Positions 54,397-64,000 of a DNA stretch of 64,000 bases are shown here, piece by piece; position 1 is the first letter of the stretch, and every line of letters begins with the position of its first letter. The translations under genes were made by a program, and so were the position numbers. The notes under the pieces are model-generated. The model saw only the letters and a program-made list of their open reading frames with translations, had not been told where the DNA came from and ran no database searches. The stretch covers positions 2,759,501 to 2,823,500 of the forward strand of contig JAXDDX010000043.1 of the NCBI GenBank assembly GCA_034670405.1, read 5' to 3'. Source of the DNA: Hoplostethus atlanticus. Its lineage: Eukaryota > Chordata > Actinopteri > Trachichthyiformes > Trachichthyidae.

Positions 54397-54543
54397 CTAC
54401 TCGTCGATGTACTCAAAGGGCTCAGGGGGCTCCGGCTCCTGCTCTTCCTCTTCAATCTTGGGGCCGTGGGCTGAGACTGGCTCAACAAGCTCCTCCTCCT
54501 CCTCACTGGTGTCCTTCATGATGATGATGCCGCCCGTATGCAG
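54397..54543 (-). CDS. psmd1: psmd1 last coding exon: Rpn13-binding tail
   Basis: 147 nt including TAG (54399-54397). [20 protein letters not shown], then [10 protein letters not shown] and [18 protein letters not shown]. Acceptor ctattaccag. The acidic run and [11 protein letters not shown] motif identify PSMD1 directly. Confidence 0.97.
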   Translation of the reverse strand: MHTGGIIIMKDTSEEEEELVEPVSAHGPKIEEEEQEPEPPEPFEYIDE

Positions 54544-57157
54544 CTGGTAATAGATGGGGAAACTCACCGTTAGCGTTGATCGGTTCCACCAATGGCAGAT
54601 ATGATATACTGACATCCCCCATATTTAAGTTAAACAATATCCTCCCTCCAACTCAATGGAACAAGCTGCACTCGCAAGTGTTTAATCTCACCTGCTCTCC
54701 ACTGTCAACACGGGACTGGTGCTTACGCAATAGTTGGACTAAGCATTCAGAGGTCTCAAGCCTGGGTGAACTACGCTAACCAGGCAGGGACCAACAGCAT
54801 TTTGCCTCAGGGTCAGGAACAATAGTGACGATTAAGACAAGAACATGGACTAAAGCCACAAAAGGTAATGTGATTTAATGACGGCAGAAACTCTTCTGGG
54901 TAAAGATAATATTGATTTGGGTCCAATGAAGATTAACTCCATAATAATTAGAAGAAATCAGCCCGTTCAACAACAGACTTTTAATAAACCTGGAATTAAA
55001 CTGATTCCAGAGTTGAGTTTACAAAACCTCTCACTCACTGACACCATCTCTGAATGAAAAACAACCCTTATAAGGAAAACGTTTTATATAAAAAAAAAAA
55101 ATAAGGGCCGGCCAAGTCTTGGGTGTTGGGTGACCGCACATGGCTCTATTATTTACTGTAGAAAACTGTCAACATTTACAGCAGGACCAGAGTCGGCTGG
55201 TTTATAGGCCTGTGAGGAGGACATGTAGATATCTGATAGGACAAAGAGGCTGAATCATGATTGGATACGTTTCTTTTAACTGTTATAGACTACTTCAGTT
55301 TGAGATTACCTACACTTCCCAGAATGCCTTTTGACAACCCCCAGACCGCTTGCCTGAACTTGTTGCATCCAGCTGTTGGTTTTACGTGTAGGAGGAGAGA
55401 ACAACGATAGTGATGGCAAGAATTTCCAGAGAAAAAGCGAGAGGCAAAACAACAACGCAACGCAACACGTTTCCCTTTGATGTTCCAGATAAATGTTTCT
55501 ACTATGAAATTCCCTTGTAGCCGTAATGGAAATATCTTGACATAAAGGTCACGTCAGCTACATTTGGCCAGTTATCGTGGGAATAAGAAAGAAATACACC
55601 ACAAATGCAAGATACAGAGCCAACAGATGTTTTTAGGGTTCTTCCTTTAAATTAACCAAGAGACAAGCAGACCTTATTAGTCCAACAGTCATTTTGATTT
55701 GTTCATTTTACTGTTTTCTTATTCTTCAAGCCAAACAAACTCAGTAGACACACTGACTATTGTGATTTGTTAGTTTTTTTCCTCATTTTTAACTTTTTTT
55801 TGTCATCCCTTTGTTACTATTATACTATTTTGCCTCTTTATAAATAATCTTAACCACACACACACTTACCGGTTTGAAGGGCTGGTAGCGGCAGGTCTCG
55901 GGCATGTTGAGGACTTTGAGCTGGGCTGGCATCACTCTGGCCGGGTTCTCCAGCAGCTGGAAGTTGGGCTCCGGCTCCTTCTTCTTCTCTTTCTCCTTTT
56001 CTTTCTCCTCATCCTTCTTCTCCTTTTCAGCCTCCTGGACCTCCTGCCACAGCAAACAAACACAATCAGCATTTTCTGCATCATGGCTGCTCTGATTTAT
56101 TTCATTACCCTGACTTGTTGTTTATGCATTTGGGTGTTTTTTTTTGTTTCTCCTCCATGTCGAGTTCATGATGTCATTTGGTTTCTGCAGTCAAATTCAC
56201 TTGTATCTTGTTAGTGATGTCATGTTTTTCCTCTTTTGGGGAGACATATTTTTTAATTTTGATTCTTTGTCTCACCCACACAGTTTTTCCTTTTATCATT
56301 TGTATGTTATGTGCAAAGAAACTAAACATCAACTCTATTCAGGCTTTACTTTTCATTCATGGCGATGATGGGTTTCACCACAAACGCTGTTTTCCAAATT
56401 TATTTTTCCATTATAAACTTGAGATTCTTTGAAACTAAGGAGAAGTTATGACTAATAAATATTGTTTTTGCTTCTCTGTCGTGATGCACTCCTTTCCTGT
56501 TCTGGCGCCCTTGGTAGCAAGTGATTTGTTGGGCAATCAGGTGGATGTTGGGAAGGGTGGGTGGGCGATAAACAATGTGGTGAAGGACAAAAGGTGCCGA
56601 GGGAGCTGGCCATTAAGAAATACAGTAAAATAAAAGTTTTGGATTTCCAAGAAGAGCACCGAAACACCGTCCGTCCCCTCTTCCCTCTCCTGTAGCTCCC
56701 CTTCTATGGGAAGCTTCAAAGGCCAATTTGGCCATTTGCCCCATGGGGATCATTCAAATTTCATCTTCGTCTCTTCATCAATAAGCAATAAATGCAATAT
56801 ATTATCGCCGGTAACCACAGCACATTATTATTAAAGAACTATCAAGGATAACATAATCAAGCTAAAAAGCTCATGTCCGATAGTGTAACCCCAGAACCCG
56901 CTCGATAAGCCGCCAAAGAAATGAAACCAGAGAAATCTGAACTCTCCGACCCCAGTTTCTGTGACTCTCCCCCCTCCCCCAACCACCCCGGTCATGCCAA
57001 ATAAATCAAAGGTCTGAGATGTGAGCAGGCCGGACACCTCCAGGTTCGTCTCTCAGCACCAGCGCTGAGATCCAGCATGGTGGAGTGGATCAAACACGCC
57101 AACGGCCCAAGAAAACCCCACTGAAAGCTATACGGGCCTGGGCCGACAGTCTGCCGA

Positions 57158-57188
<31 letters not shown>

Positions 57189-60100
57189 GGAGAGAGAGTT
57201 GAGACAGAGGGAGAAGGAGAGAGTGTGTGTGGTTGAGTGAGAGACAGATTGTGGGTGAATGCATGTGTGTGCACCTCGTCGTTTGAAACAGATGCTTTGT
57301 GTTCAATGTGTTTCAAACGCAAATTGGTGCAAGTACAGAAGTCATGTTAACATGTAAACTGGTATTTTAAATTGCAAAGAGGAAAAGAGTGACTCCTATG
57401 AGTGATTTTTATTCTATTATTATTTTTGCAGAGTTAATAGGTCAAATCCAAGAACGCCAAGTCAATACGTCAATAGCCAAGACCTTGAGGAAGACATGGA
57501 ATGCATTTTGTGAAAGACCCTAAACATTTTGAGTCCAGAAACCAAACAAACAAACAAATAAAATTGGATTGGCCGGATTGGGAGGACAGGGCGTTCCAGC
57601 GTTGGGCATTTCAACTCACCACTTCCATCTTCTCCTCCTCCTTCTCTTTCTTTTCCTTCTCCTTCTCCTTCTTCTTGGCTTTGGCTGTGATGGAGAGAAC
57701 AGCGGTGGATACCTGCCGACGGGGAGAGCAGAGATGTTTCCATTATGTAAGATGACACCAGAGACACTGAGACCTGCGCTAAAATGTAGGAGATTAGTCG
57801 ACCACAAAATAACCGCCGCCCGTTCTTTCATTACACTCTGCCTGTGTGAAATGAACCAAATGAGAAAATAATCAAGCAAACTGTGAAAGCCTCAGGAGGA
57901 GCGTTCAGAAATATTCAGAAATATTCACAAATCAATATCAAATCCGCTCACGGATAATTGCAAAACAAGAAAAAACAACTGAACGCTGATCTGTTGTGTG
58001 TTGGTGCCTCAACTCTCACCTTCTCCTTCTCTTTCTCCTTGGGCACCTCCAGGGCTGGTGGGTAGGCAAAGGTGGAGGGCTTACAGTTGGAGCGGTACTG
58101 GGCCTTGGGCATCTGGGCGGGGCGACAGAAAGAAGGTCAAACTCTACCAACATATATCAACTGATGTCAAATACCCTGTTGTATTACCCTGAACCTCTTA
58201 TAAAAAGGTGCACTTGGAAGAGGATTGCCCAAATCAAGTCTAACCCTGATTATTAGTGTCCTTTCAGAAAGTCTAACTAAACAATATCAAGTGAGTCCAA
58301 TCAAAAAGCCGATGGACTGCTAGGTTAAGATTTACTTGGTGAGCCCGAGGTCTGGGCTTGCCAACTTTTCAGGGGATAAGTGAAGTTAACTTGAATTGTA
58401 ATGGTATAAAGGCTTTTCCAGAGAAGTTTCCTCCACAGTAAAATAAAAGCATCTAGGAGAAATCTAGGAGATAATCTAGGTAATGTGGGAAAATGTGGCT
58501 GGGGAAAGTGAAGAAGATACACTCTCCCTTTGCTCAACAAATACTGTTGATTGTGCCCTTGAGCCTGAAGACTGAGTGGAGCTGCTCAGTGGTTGTACTA
58601 GGCAGCTCCAAGGTGTGAATTTGTTTAACTGTGCGAGTATGAAGATGGTTGTTGCTGAAAAAGTGTTTGTGCTCTGTTAACTTCACCTGAATAAAGGTTT
58701 TAAAAAAAGACAACCTCCAGCTACAGCAGCAGAAGTTGCTTTCCGTTCGGTCTGGGCCTTCTAATCACAACATTGCTCTGAAACTAAAGGACTCCACCGT
58801 CTCTGTAGTCCAACACAGCAGCACAGCAAGGTACCAGAGGGGTCTTTTCATTTTATATCACCTCATAACTCAGCCTGTTTCAGCACAGAGGCAGAATGAG
58901 AGAGCAGTGAGGCATTGAAGTGGTTCACCGACTGTGTTAGTGGCAGTGATTTCTCTTGGACATAAAAATTGCGTGGAAGTTGCTAGATTGTTGCTACAAA
59001 GGACAACTGGTAAACAACAATGTCATTCGTCTGGTGGTGAGGAGACAAGGCCTCTGGATGCTGTGTATTAAAACAGGTGGTGGTTGGCGTTGGTGCGGTG
59101 CAGCCCAGCTGTCTCTGTTAAGCTCTGCTGTTCCAGAGGATGCCCGCCCACCCCCCCTTCTCCACTCCATCCCTGGGGTATTATTGGGGGCTTTACACCA
59201 CGTTTCTCCTCCAGAGGCCGGTAGGGCCGAGGATACATGATACGGCAAAATGTGTGAGTATCCCTGGTGTCATGTGCTGCTGATTTGGGGAGCGAGAATG
59301 AGGCAATTCTCAACTTGTCTCTGTAAGCCCCCGATATGTCGAGCTGATCCCTGGGCATCAGTGTACGTGTGGCCAGGAATGGCTGTTAGTCAGGACGGCC
59401 TCTTTATTGCTAGACAGGGCTGCTGCCACGGCAAAAAAAAAACTACATTTTTGTCCACCAACGACGGTGGCTGGTGCATCTGAAGATTCATCAGCCAATT
59501 TCAGCAGTCAACTGGGTTTTTCCCGGTAGGACTTCCAGACGATTGTTGGTGAAGCACTGCACTTCCCAGAGATCACCTGTCAATCAAACAGTGGGTCCAG
59601 CACTGTGGCATAATTTTCCTTGGATTTTCTCTTGATGGAGTTTGAGTTTCTGTAGGTGGCGCTCTTTTCTTTGTCTGTTCAGCCACGGTGGCTATCGCTG
59701 CTCATGCTAACTACCCAGTTCTTCTTCTGTTTACCAGGCAACAGTGGTTTGTTTGGACTTGAGTTTAGAACTGTAATATATGGGTACAGGTTGACTCACA
59801 ACTGTTATCTATAGGCCTTTGAAGTGTGACGTAATTTTTCGACCCAAATAAGGGATTCTGGATCCCGCCACTTTTTATATATAAATGTCACAAATAACTT
59901 TCATTTCTGGATTTGAAGATGTTAGTCTGCATTGAACATGATGTACGCTTATAGCTGGCTGGGTAAAATGTCGACTGACAGACTTCTGACAGACTGCCAG
60001 TCACACAAAGTCCAGATGCTTTTACCTTGAGGTCCTTGTTGAGGCCAATTATGGCGGTGGGTGTGAAGGCCAGTGACAGGAAGTGGGAGAGTGGGAACCA

Positions 60101-60195
60101 GAACCAGAACTGGGTGAAGACCAGCAGGCCCACCACCGACGGCATGTGGGTGTGGCCCGTCCTGGACTGCAGAGAGATGGTCACGTTACGTCCAC
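54397..60195 (-). CDS. psmd1: psmd1 (Rpn2): 26S proteasome non-ATPase regulatory subunit 1, C-terminal part
   Basis: Gene-level entry for the last five coding exons (minus strand): 60195-60026, 58112-58020, 57712-57620, 56043-55870, 54543-54397; about 225 of roughly 950 residues. PSMD1 is the large scaffold of the proteasome base, with a toroid of PC repeats followed by a C-terminal tail that docks the ubiquitin receptor Rpn13/ADRM1. The segment here covers the post-toroid region ([20 protein letters not shown]), a KEKE-rich linker, the beta-rich C-terminal domain, and the tail [14 protein letters not shown], which in human is the Rpn13-binding peptide (the human last residue is Asp, here Glu). 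Upstream exons lie beyond 64000. Convergent with acap2; no sign of disruption. Confidence 0.96.
54544..55869 (-). other. psmd1 intron
   Basis: 1.3 kb bounded by gtaagt and ag. No repeat or gene recognised apart from an A-run (55089-55103). Confidence 0.65.
55870..56043 (-). CDS. psmd1: psmd1 exon: KEKE segment and C-terminal domain
   Basis: 58 codons, phase 0. [20 protein letters not shown], then [20 protein letters not shown] and [41 protein letters not shown] is diagnostic. The Lys/Glu run is the KEKE motif typical of proteasome base subunits. Donor gtaagt. Confidence 0.97.
56044..57619 (-). other. psmd1 intron
   Basis: 1.6 kb with a (GT)n at 57162-57188 followed by a purine-rich run. No gene recognised. 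Confidence 0.65.
57162..57188. repeat. (GT)n microsatellite
   Basis: About 13 GT units followed by a GA-rich stretch. Confidence 0.93.
57620..57712 (-). CDS. psmd1: psmd1 exon: KEKE-rich linker
   Basis: 31 codons, phase 0, [20 protein letters not shown] then [11 protein letters not shown]. Donor gtgagt, acceptor ccgtcggcag. Confidence 0.96.
58020..58112 (-). CDS. psmd1: psmd1 exon
   Basis: 31 codons, phase 0, [20 protein letters not shown] then [22 protein letters not shown] is highly conserved in PSMD1. Acceptor gccccgcccag, donor gtgaga. Confidence 0.96.
58113..60025 (-). other. psmd1 intron
   Basis: 1.9 kb with a SINE-like repeat at 58490-58700. Otherwise nothing recognised. Confidence 0.65.
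58490..58700 (+). repeat. SINE-like interspersed repeat
   Basis: The most complete copy of the family also seen at 2085, 7668 and 47670: ctgttgattgtgcccttgag, gagctgctcagtggttgtac, taggcagctccaaggtgtga, and the 3' end cacctgaataaaggtt. A further tail-like copy lies at about 60880-61010. Confidence 0.65.
60026..60195 (-). CDS. psmd1: psmd1 exon: first in window (from right)
   Basis: 170 nt. The first two bases complete a Gly codon; then [40 protein letters not shown] and [16 protein letters not shown]. Acceptor ctgtggtccag, donor gtaaaa. Matches the region just after the PC-repeat toroid. Confidence 0.97.
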
Positions 60196-61056
60196 CTGGA
60201 CCACAGAGGGACAGAAGGGACAGACAGGGTTTCAGGGTTATACTGTGTGATGTTGGTCAATCACCAGAAGATATAACAGGTTCATCGAAGGTTGTTACTG
60301 CAATGTGACTGATTCAAGGTTCCTAGACATTGTCCATTGTGAACTTCTATACTTTTTCCAAACAGATTAAATGGATTTGGTTGTTCACTGTGATGTAAGT
60401 GAACAGCGGCTAGGCAATAACAAGAACTAGGCCATATCACTCTATAAATTAAGGTGTGTCGGGACCAGGGTCTGAAAGAACCACCCGCCAAATGCTGGTA
60501 AAGTTTGTCTCTGGCAGATAAATCTATTTTTTGAGATAACTGTTGAATGCCTCGGTTATCGGCAGTCTTTGGTCTCTGCCTGCTCTCAAACTTTGTCCCT
60601 GCTAAACATCGTACACCCTGTGACCAAAATAAATCAAAGCAAAACAATATCTCTACCAAACAGGCCCTTAACTGGCAGTCTGTTATTCTGCTCTACACGT
60701 CTAAATCTTTCCTCTGGTTTCTCCATCGCCTGGATGGTTAACTATTCTAACTTTAGTTGAAACTTAACGTTATTCCTATATGACAAGACACTTGATCTAT
60801 TGGATAAGTGAATGAGCAAGTTGTAAATTGAAACAGTAGATAACTGGTTATACTGGGGAGGTTATACTGGGCAGGTTATACTGGGTAGCTCCAGGTGTGA
60901 ATGTGTGGAACTTGAAGGTGAAGAAGAGCATGCATGCTCAGAAATCCAGGTCAGTGCTGAAAAGGATCATGCATGCTCAGCAAACCTTCAGCGGGTAAGT
61001 AAAGGTTAAAAATATGTACTGCTTCTCAGTATGGCAGAGGAGTTGGGTCACATGAG

Positions 61057-61059
<3 letters not shown>

Positions 61060-61093
<34 letters not shown>

Positions 61094-61100
61094 TGTGTGT
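61060..61100. repeat. (GT)n microsatellite
   Basis: GT repeats with one GA interruption. Confidence 0.93.
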
Positions 61101-61224
61101 TCATATTTAACTTGTCTACTAGCATCTTCAATACATTTCAAAGGTGAAGACTCCCCTGACCAAATGGAAAAAATGGTGAAGACTTAGAAATAATAACAGT
61201 ATTGGGATGTTAAAGTACCTTTTT

Positions 61225-61440
61225 CTGTTTTGTGATACTGATCACCAAAGGGGAAATTGCGTTTGCTTGCTCCCCTCCACAGGGAGGTCAGAGGTTCAGC
61301 TACAGAGCAGCACCCCTGGAGATGGTAGGGATTCAATGTCTTGCTCAAGGAAACTGCTATATAGCTGGATACCATTCAAACTTAGTTAAATGTGGAGAAG
61401 GAGAGTCATGAGACCACAACGTTTGGCCAGGAAAGGATTC
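61225..61440 (-). repeat. SINE-like element, minus strand
   Basis: The minus strand reads ccttgagcaagacattgaat, ccctaccatctccaggggtg, gacctccctgtggagggg and the tail gcaatttcccctttggtgat. Same family body as the elements at 11100 and 47957. Confidence 0.68.
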
Positions 61441-62111
61441 AAATTACAGAAAAATCTGGGCAGGCGTGTCAAGAATCCCCCGTCTGCAGCTTCCTGTATT
61501 TTAACTTAGCTTAATAAAGAAGAGGCTCTGATCATTAGATGTCAGCTACACAAAGGAGATCGACCTACATGACACGAGCTAGTCAACTGTTCCAAGAGCC
61601 GGTTATAGAAATAACACATGTTGAGGCAAAGCTGGAAGCAGAATGCAGCACAAACATTTGATAATTGAATTGGTTTGGTTGTATTACCACTGTTCGTGAG
61701 TGGAAAGCCTATTGCCTCTTTCCAAGAATTAATTGGTTGTTTTCTCTACCAGGTAACAAATCATCATGTAACGGTTTTATTCTGAGATGATGATAAATGA
61801 ATCATAAAAACACTAGTTTACTGAGAAATTGGTGACAATCACAGATGAATTGCCTTCATGATGAGCTGACCATGGTGGGGTTAAGGAGAGATTTAGCCAG
61901 CTACTATCTCAGCTTGCATCTGCCTCATCATTTCATCTGTAGTAATAATAGGGAGCTTTGTTTCAGGCTATACTTGTTATTAGTTTATGACCTGGTGACT
62001 TAATAAGCTCACAAGAGAAAAACAAAAGGGAGGGAAATGTCGCTAAAACAATAACCTAACAACGCTAGTGAGATAATAAAGCCTTTTCCCTCTCAGCAAG
62101 TGTGTGTGAGT

Positions 62112-62280
62112 GGTCCTGTACAGCTCGATGGGTAGAACATTACTACACACTAACACTGCCAGGGTTAGGGGTTTGATTCCCACCGGGGCCTCTCGTGCTA
62201 GGAATGTATGCACTCATGATATTGTAAAGTGCTTTGTATAACAGCGAACCACCAAATGGTATATGCTGAGTAAATTGCGT
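62112..62280 (+). repeat. tRNA-derived SINE
   Basis: Box-A-like gtacagctcgatgggtagaa and box-B-like ggtttgattcc (62170-62180), then attgtaaagtgctttgtata, the tail motif also present in the SINE at 24079. Confidence 0.72.
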
Positions 62281-63951
62281 GCGTGCATCAGAGGGGCTGA
62301 TGGAGGGGAGCTGATGACAGGGGTCAGGGGGTCAAAGTCTCGGCCATGGAGCGGTACAATAGAGTAACAGGAACAGCAGCAGGGAGGAGCCGCAGAGAGG
62401 GGGGAGGACAGAGGGAGGAAAGGAAGATAGGAGTCAACCGGGGTGAATCTGTCATTTCTATAGAAAGAAAAACTGAAAAACCGCCCTTGAAAAACAGCGG
62501 GTTACTAGGGAGTAGCCCGTCCAGTCGACAACAATATGTCTAAAACCTAAAGGAAAGTATTAGAAAATGAAGTCAGCACAGATAATAGCGGTTAAATCAT
62601 CTACTCTTCTTCTCTTCTTTTCTGAGGTCATTGAAGTGATGTCTTAAGGGGGGACATTAGATGCTTTATCTTGACATCTGAACCGGTTGAAACCATCCCG
62701 ATCCGGTGGATTTACTGGTGGCCAGGGTGAGTCACGCCGTCTGTTAGCTGTGCCACGACTGGGTGCTTAGGAGTCTCTTAAAAACTTGAGAAGGGGTTGA
62801 GAGCACTTGACAAGCGGGCTATTCCTCCTCCTCTGCTTTTGCCAACTCTTCATTTGGTGGGCTAATTTTCATTCCAGAGACTTGGTGAGGGGGTGGAGGG
62901 GTGATTCCTCGAAGGTGTTATCTGACTACATCAACAACTCGCCTGCTTGTTGTGGCGGCTTAAAAGGAAGAAGGCACCAAATCCCATAAAACAGAAAGGC
63001 CGTGATGATAGAGAAACCAAAGAGAGAAAAAAGAAAATCATGGTCAGGGAAGGAACGAGCATGCAATTCCTGAATGAGGGAAGGTCTGGAAATAGGGAAC
63101 CGCTTAGTGAGGGGATAGAGAGAAAGAAAGAGATGGATGAAGAGGGTGAGGGTGAGACAGACTGACTGACTTTAGCGTCTAAATCCTGGGTAATGTGCAC
63201 CAGAGATCGTGAAACTGAGCTCTAATCGCTTCCGCCTGTCACATTAAATACAATTACCCCCGCACCTCAAAAATCCCTCACCACTTAGAAGAACCCAGTT
63301 ACTAATACATGCACTCTGCACCGCCATGTTCACGTCTGACATTCACAGAGGACCGGCGTGTTTGCGGTTTAAACTCCGCTCTCCACACTGGGCCTGCACC
63401 CAGCACAGAGGTATGTGTGAGAGAGCTGGAGTTTGACATGGAGGGCAGCAGGGAGAGAAGGAAGGGAGTCTGCTGTCTGCTTAATGACCCGGCGGTCAGA
63501 TCTTGTCTGGACGGTCTCACGCGAGAAATAAAAAAAGGTGTGTGTGTGTGTGTGTGTGGTGAGGAGTTGCTGGGTCATCTTGGCACCAGATTATTGGGGT
63601 TAGTGGGTGGGATGCCATATCTGAATTAGGTCCTGCCTCTCACCAAGATGGCCAACCTATCCAGAGCAAAATAACCAACAAATAATGCTGCAGCAGGGCC
63701 TGAGTGAATGGATGAATTAACCTAAAATAAAATCCTTAAGATGTCAAAAACACACATGCTTACAGCGTGGGGAAGGGTGCTTGAGATGGGCTTTACTTTG
63801 GGTAAATTGCAACACCTGTTAGTGTATTTGGACAGCAGTGTGTAAACAAGTGAGAAGGGATTGCTGGTTTCTTTCTGGCTTAGCGCAGGAGAATCGCTTT
63901 CTACTCCCGCCTGCATTCAAGGTATGTGTATACATGTGTAGTTAGGGCGTG

Positions 63952-63954
<3 letters not shown>

Positions 63955-64000
<46 letters not shown>
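63955..64000. repeat. (GT)n microsatellite, truncated by window edge
   Basis: At least 23 GT units to the last base. Confidence 0.97.

Larger units (their letters stand above)
60196..64000 (-). other. psmd1 intron (partial, runs off window)
   Basis: No further psmd1 exon was recognised, so the intron is at least 3.8 kb. Contents: SINE-tail-like repeats near 60880-61010, (GT)n at 61060-61100, a minus-strand SINE (61225-61440), a plus-strand SINE (62112-62280), and GT tracts at 63537-63558 and from 63955 to the edge. In mammals HTR2B lies inside a psmd1 intron; no receptor coding sequence is visible here. Confidence 0.65.

Noticed and set aside
54576..54779. 67-codon plus-strand frame opposite psmd1
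   Set aside because: Lies in the psmd1 intron antisense with no motif or neighbouring exons.
60196..64000. HTR2B nested in the psmd1 intron, as in mammals
   Set aside because: No seven-transmembrane coding sequence is visible on either strand. The gene may be in another intron outside the window or absent.

Overview
The window looks like vertebrate nuclear DNA, most likely from a percomorph-type teleost. Coding sequence is broken into short exons with GT-AG borders. The introns carry many (CA)n/(GT)n tracts, tRNA-derived SINEs with fish-type tails (AGCGCTATATAAATGCAGT and relatives), a truncated L2/CR1-like LINE and non-autonomous DNA transposons. No bacterial, phage, CRISPR or rRNA features were seen. 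Nearly all of the listed open reading frames are chance frames or read through dinucleotide repeats. || Two protein-coding genes are present in convergent orientation. (1) Plus strand, 891-42439: acap2, an Arf6 GTPase-activating protein with BAR, PH, ArfGAP and ankyrin domains. It lacks only the first exon(s), about 37 residues by comparison with the human protein as I remember it. Exons encode BAR (891-18944), PH (27511-28637), ArfGAP (28841-31034), a linker (31664-35697) and ankyrin repeats (36186-38270). (2) Minus strand, 60195 down to 54397: the C-terminal ~225 residues of psmd1 (Rpn2, 26S proteasome base), in five exons. There is also a probable non-coding terminal exon at 52696-52475. 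The rest of psmd1 lies beyond the right edge. || The main finding is that acap2, whose body is ACAP2-like, also carries three optional segments that I know as fixed parts of the paralogue ACAP3. These are a 12-nt microexon (AALQ) behind a ~500-bp pyrimidine tract at 20085-20582, a 102-nt in-frame cassette (RRDSLFCPDELDSLFSYF) at 34731-34832, and an alternative C-terminus (SPTEMQYRKCMQEFISLQ) made by reading through the donor at 38270. The ACAP2-type C-terminus is encoded 4 kb downstream at 42336-42439. One locus therefore seems able to make both ACAP2-like and ACAP3-like proteins by splicing, which suggests that the ancestral ACAP2/3 gene held these choices and the tetrapod paralogues each fixed one. 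|| Other structure: a recent inverted duplication whose two copies are circularly permuted (18416-18675 versus 22501-22753), which suggests a circular DNA intermediate; a DNA transposon with TTA target duplications (3818-5352) containing a second transposon with ACTATA duplications (4120-4975); a ~420-bp near-perfect palindrome (46693-47110); a degenerate ~135-200-bp tandem array (about 13940-14780); an antisense LINE (about 31975-33702); and complementary (GT)n/(CA)n tracts flanking the 75-nt exon at 18870. The 44.2-52.5 kb stretch between the convergent genes shows no recognisable gene.
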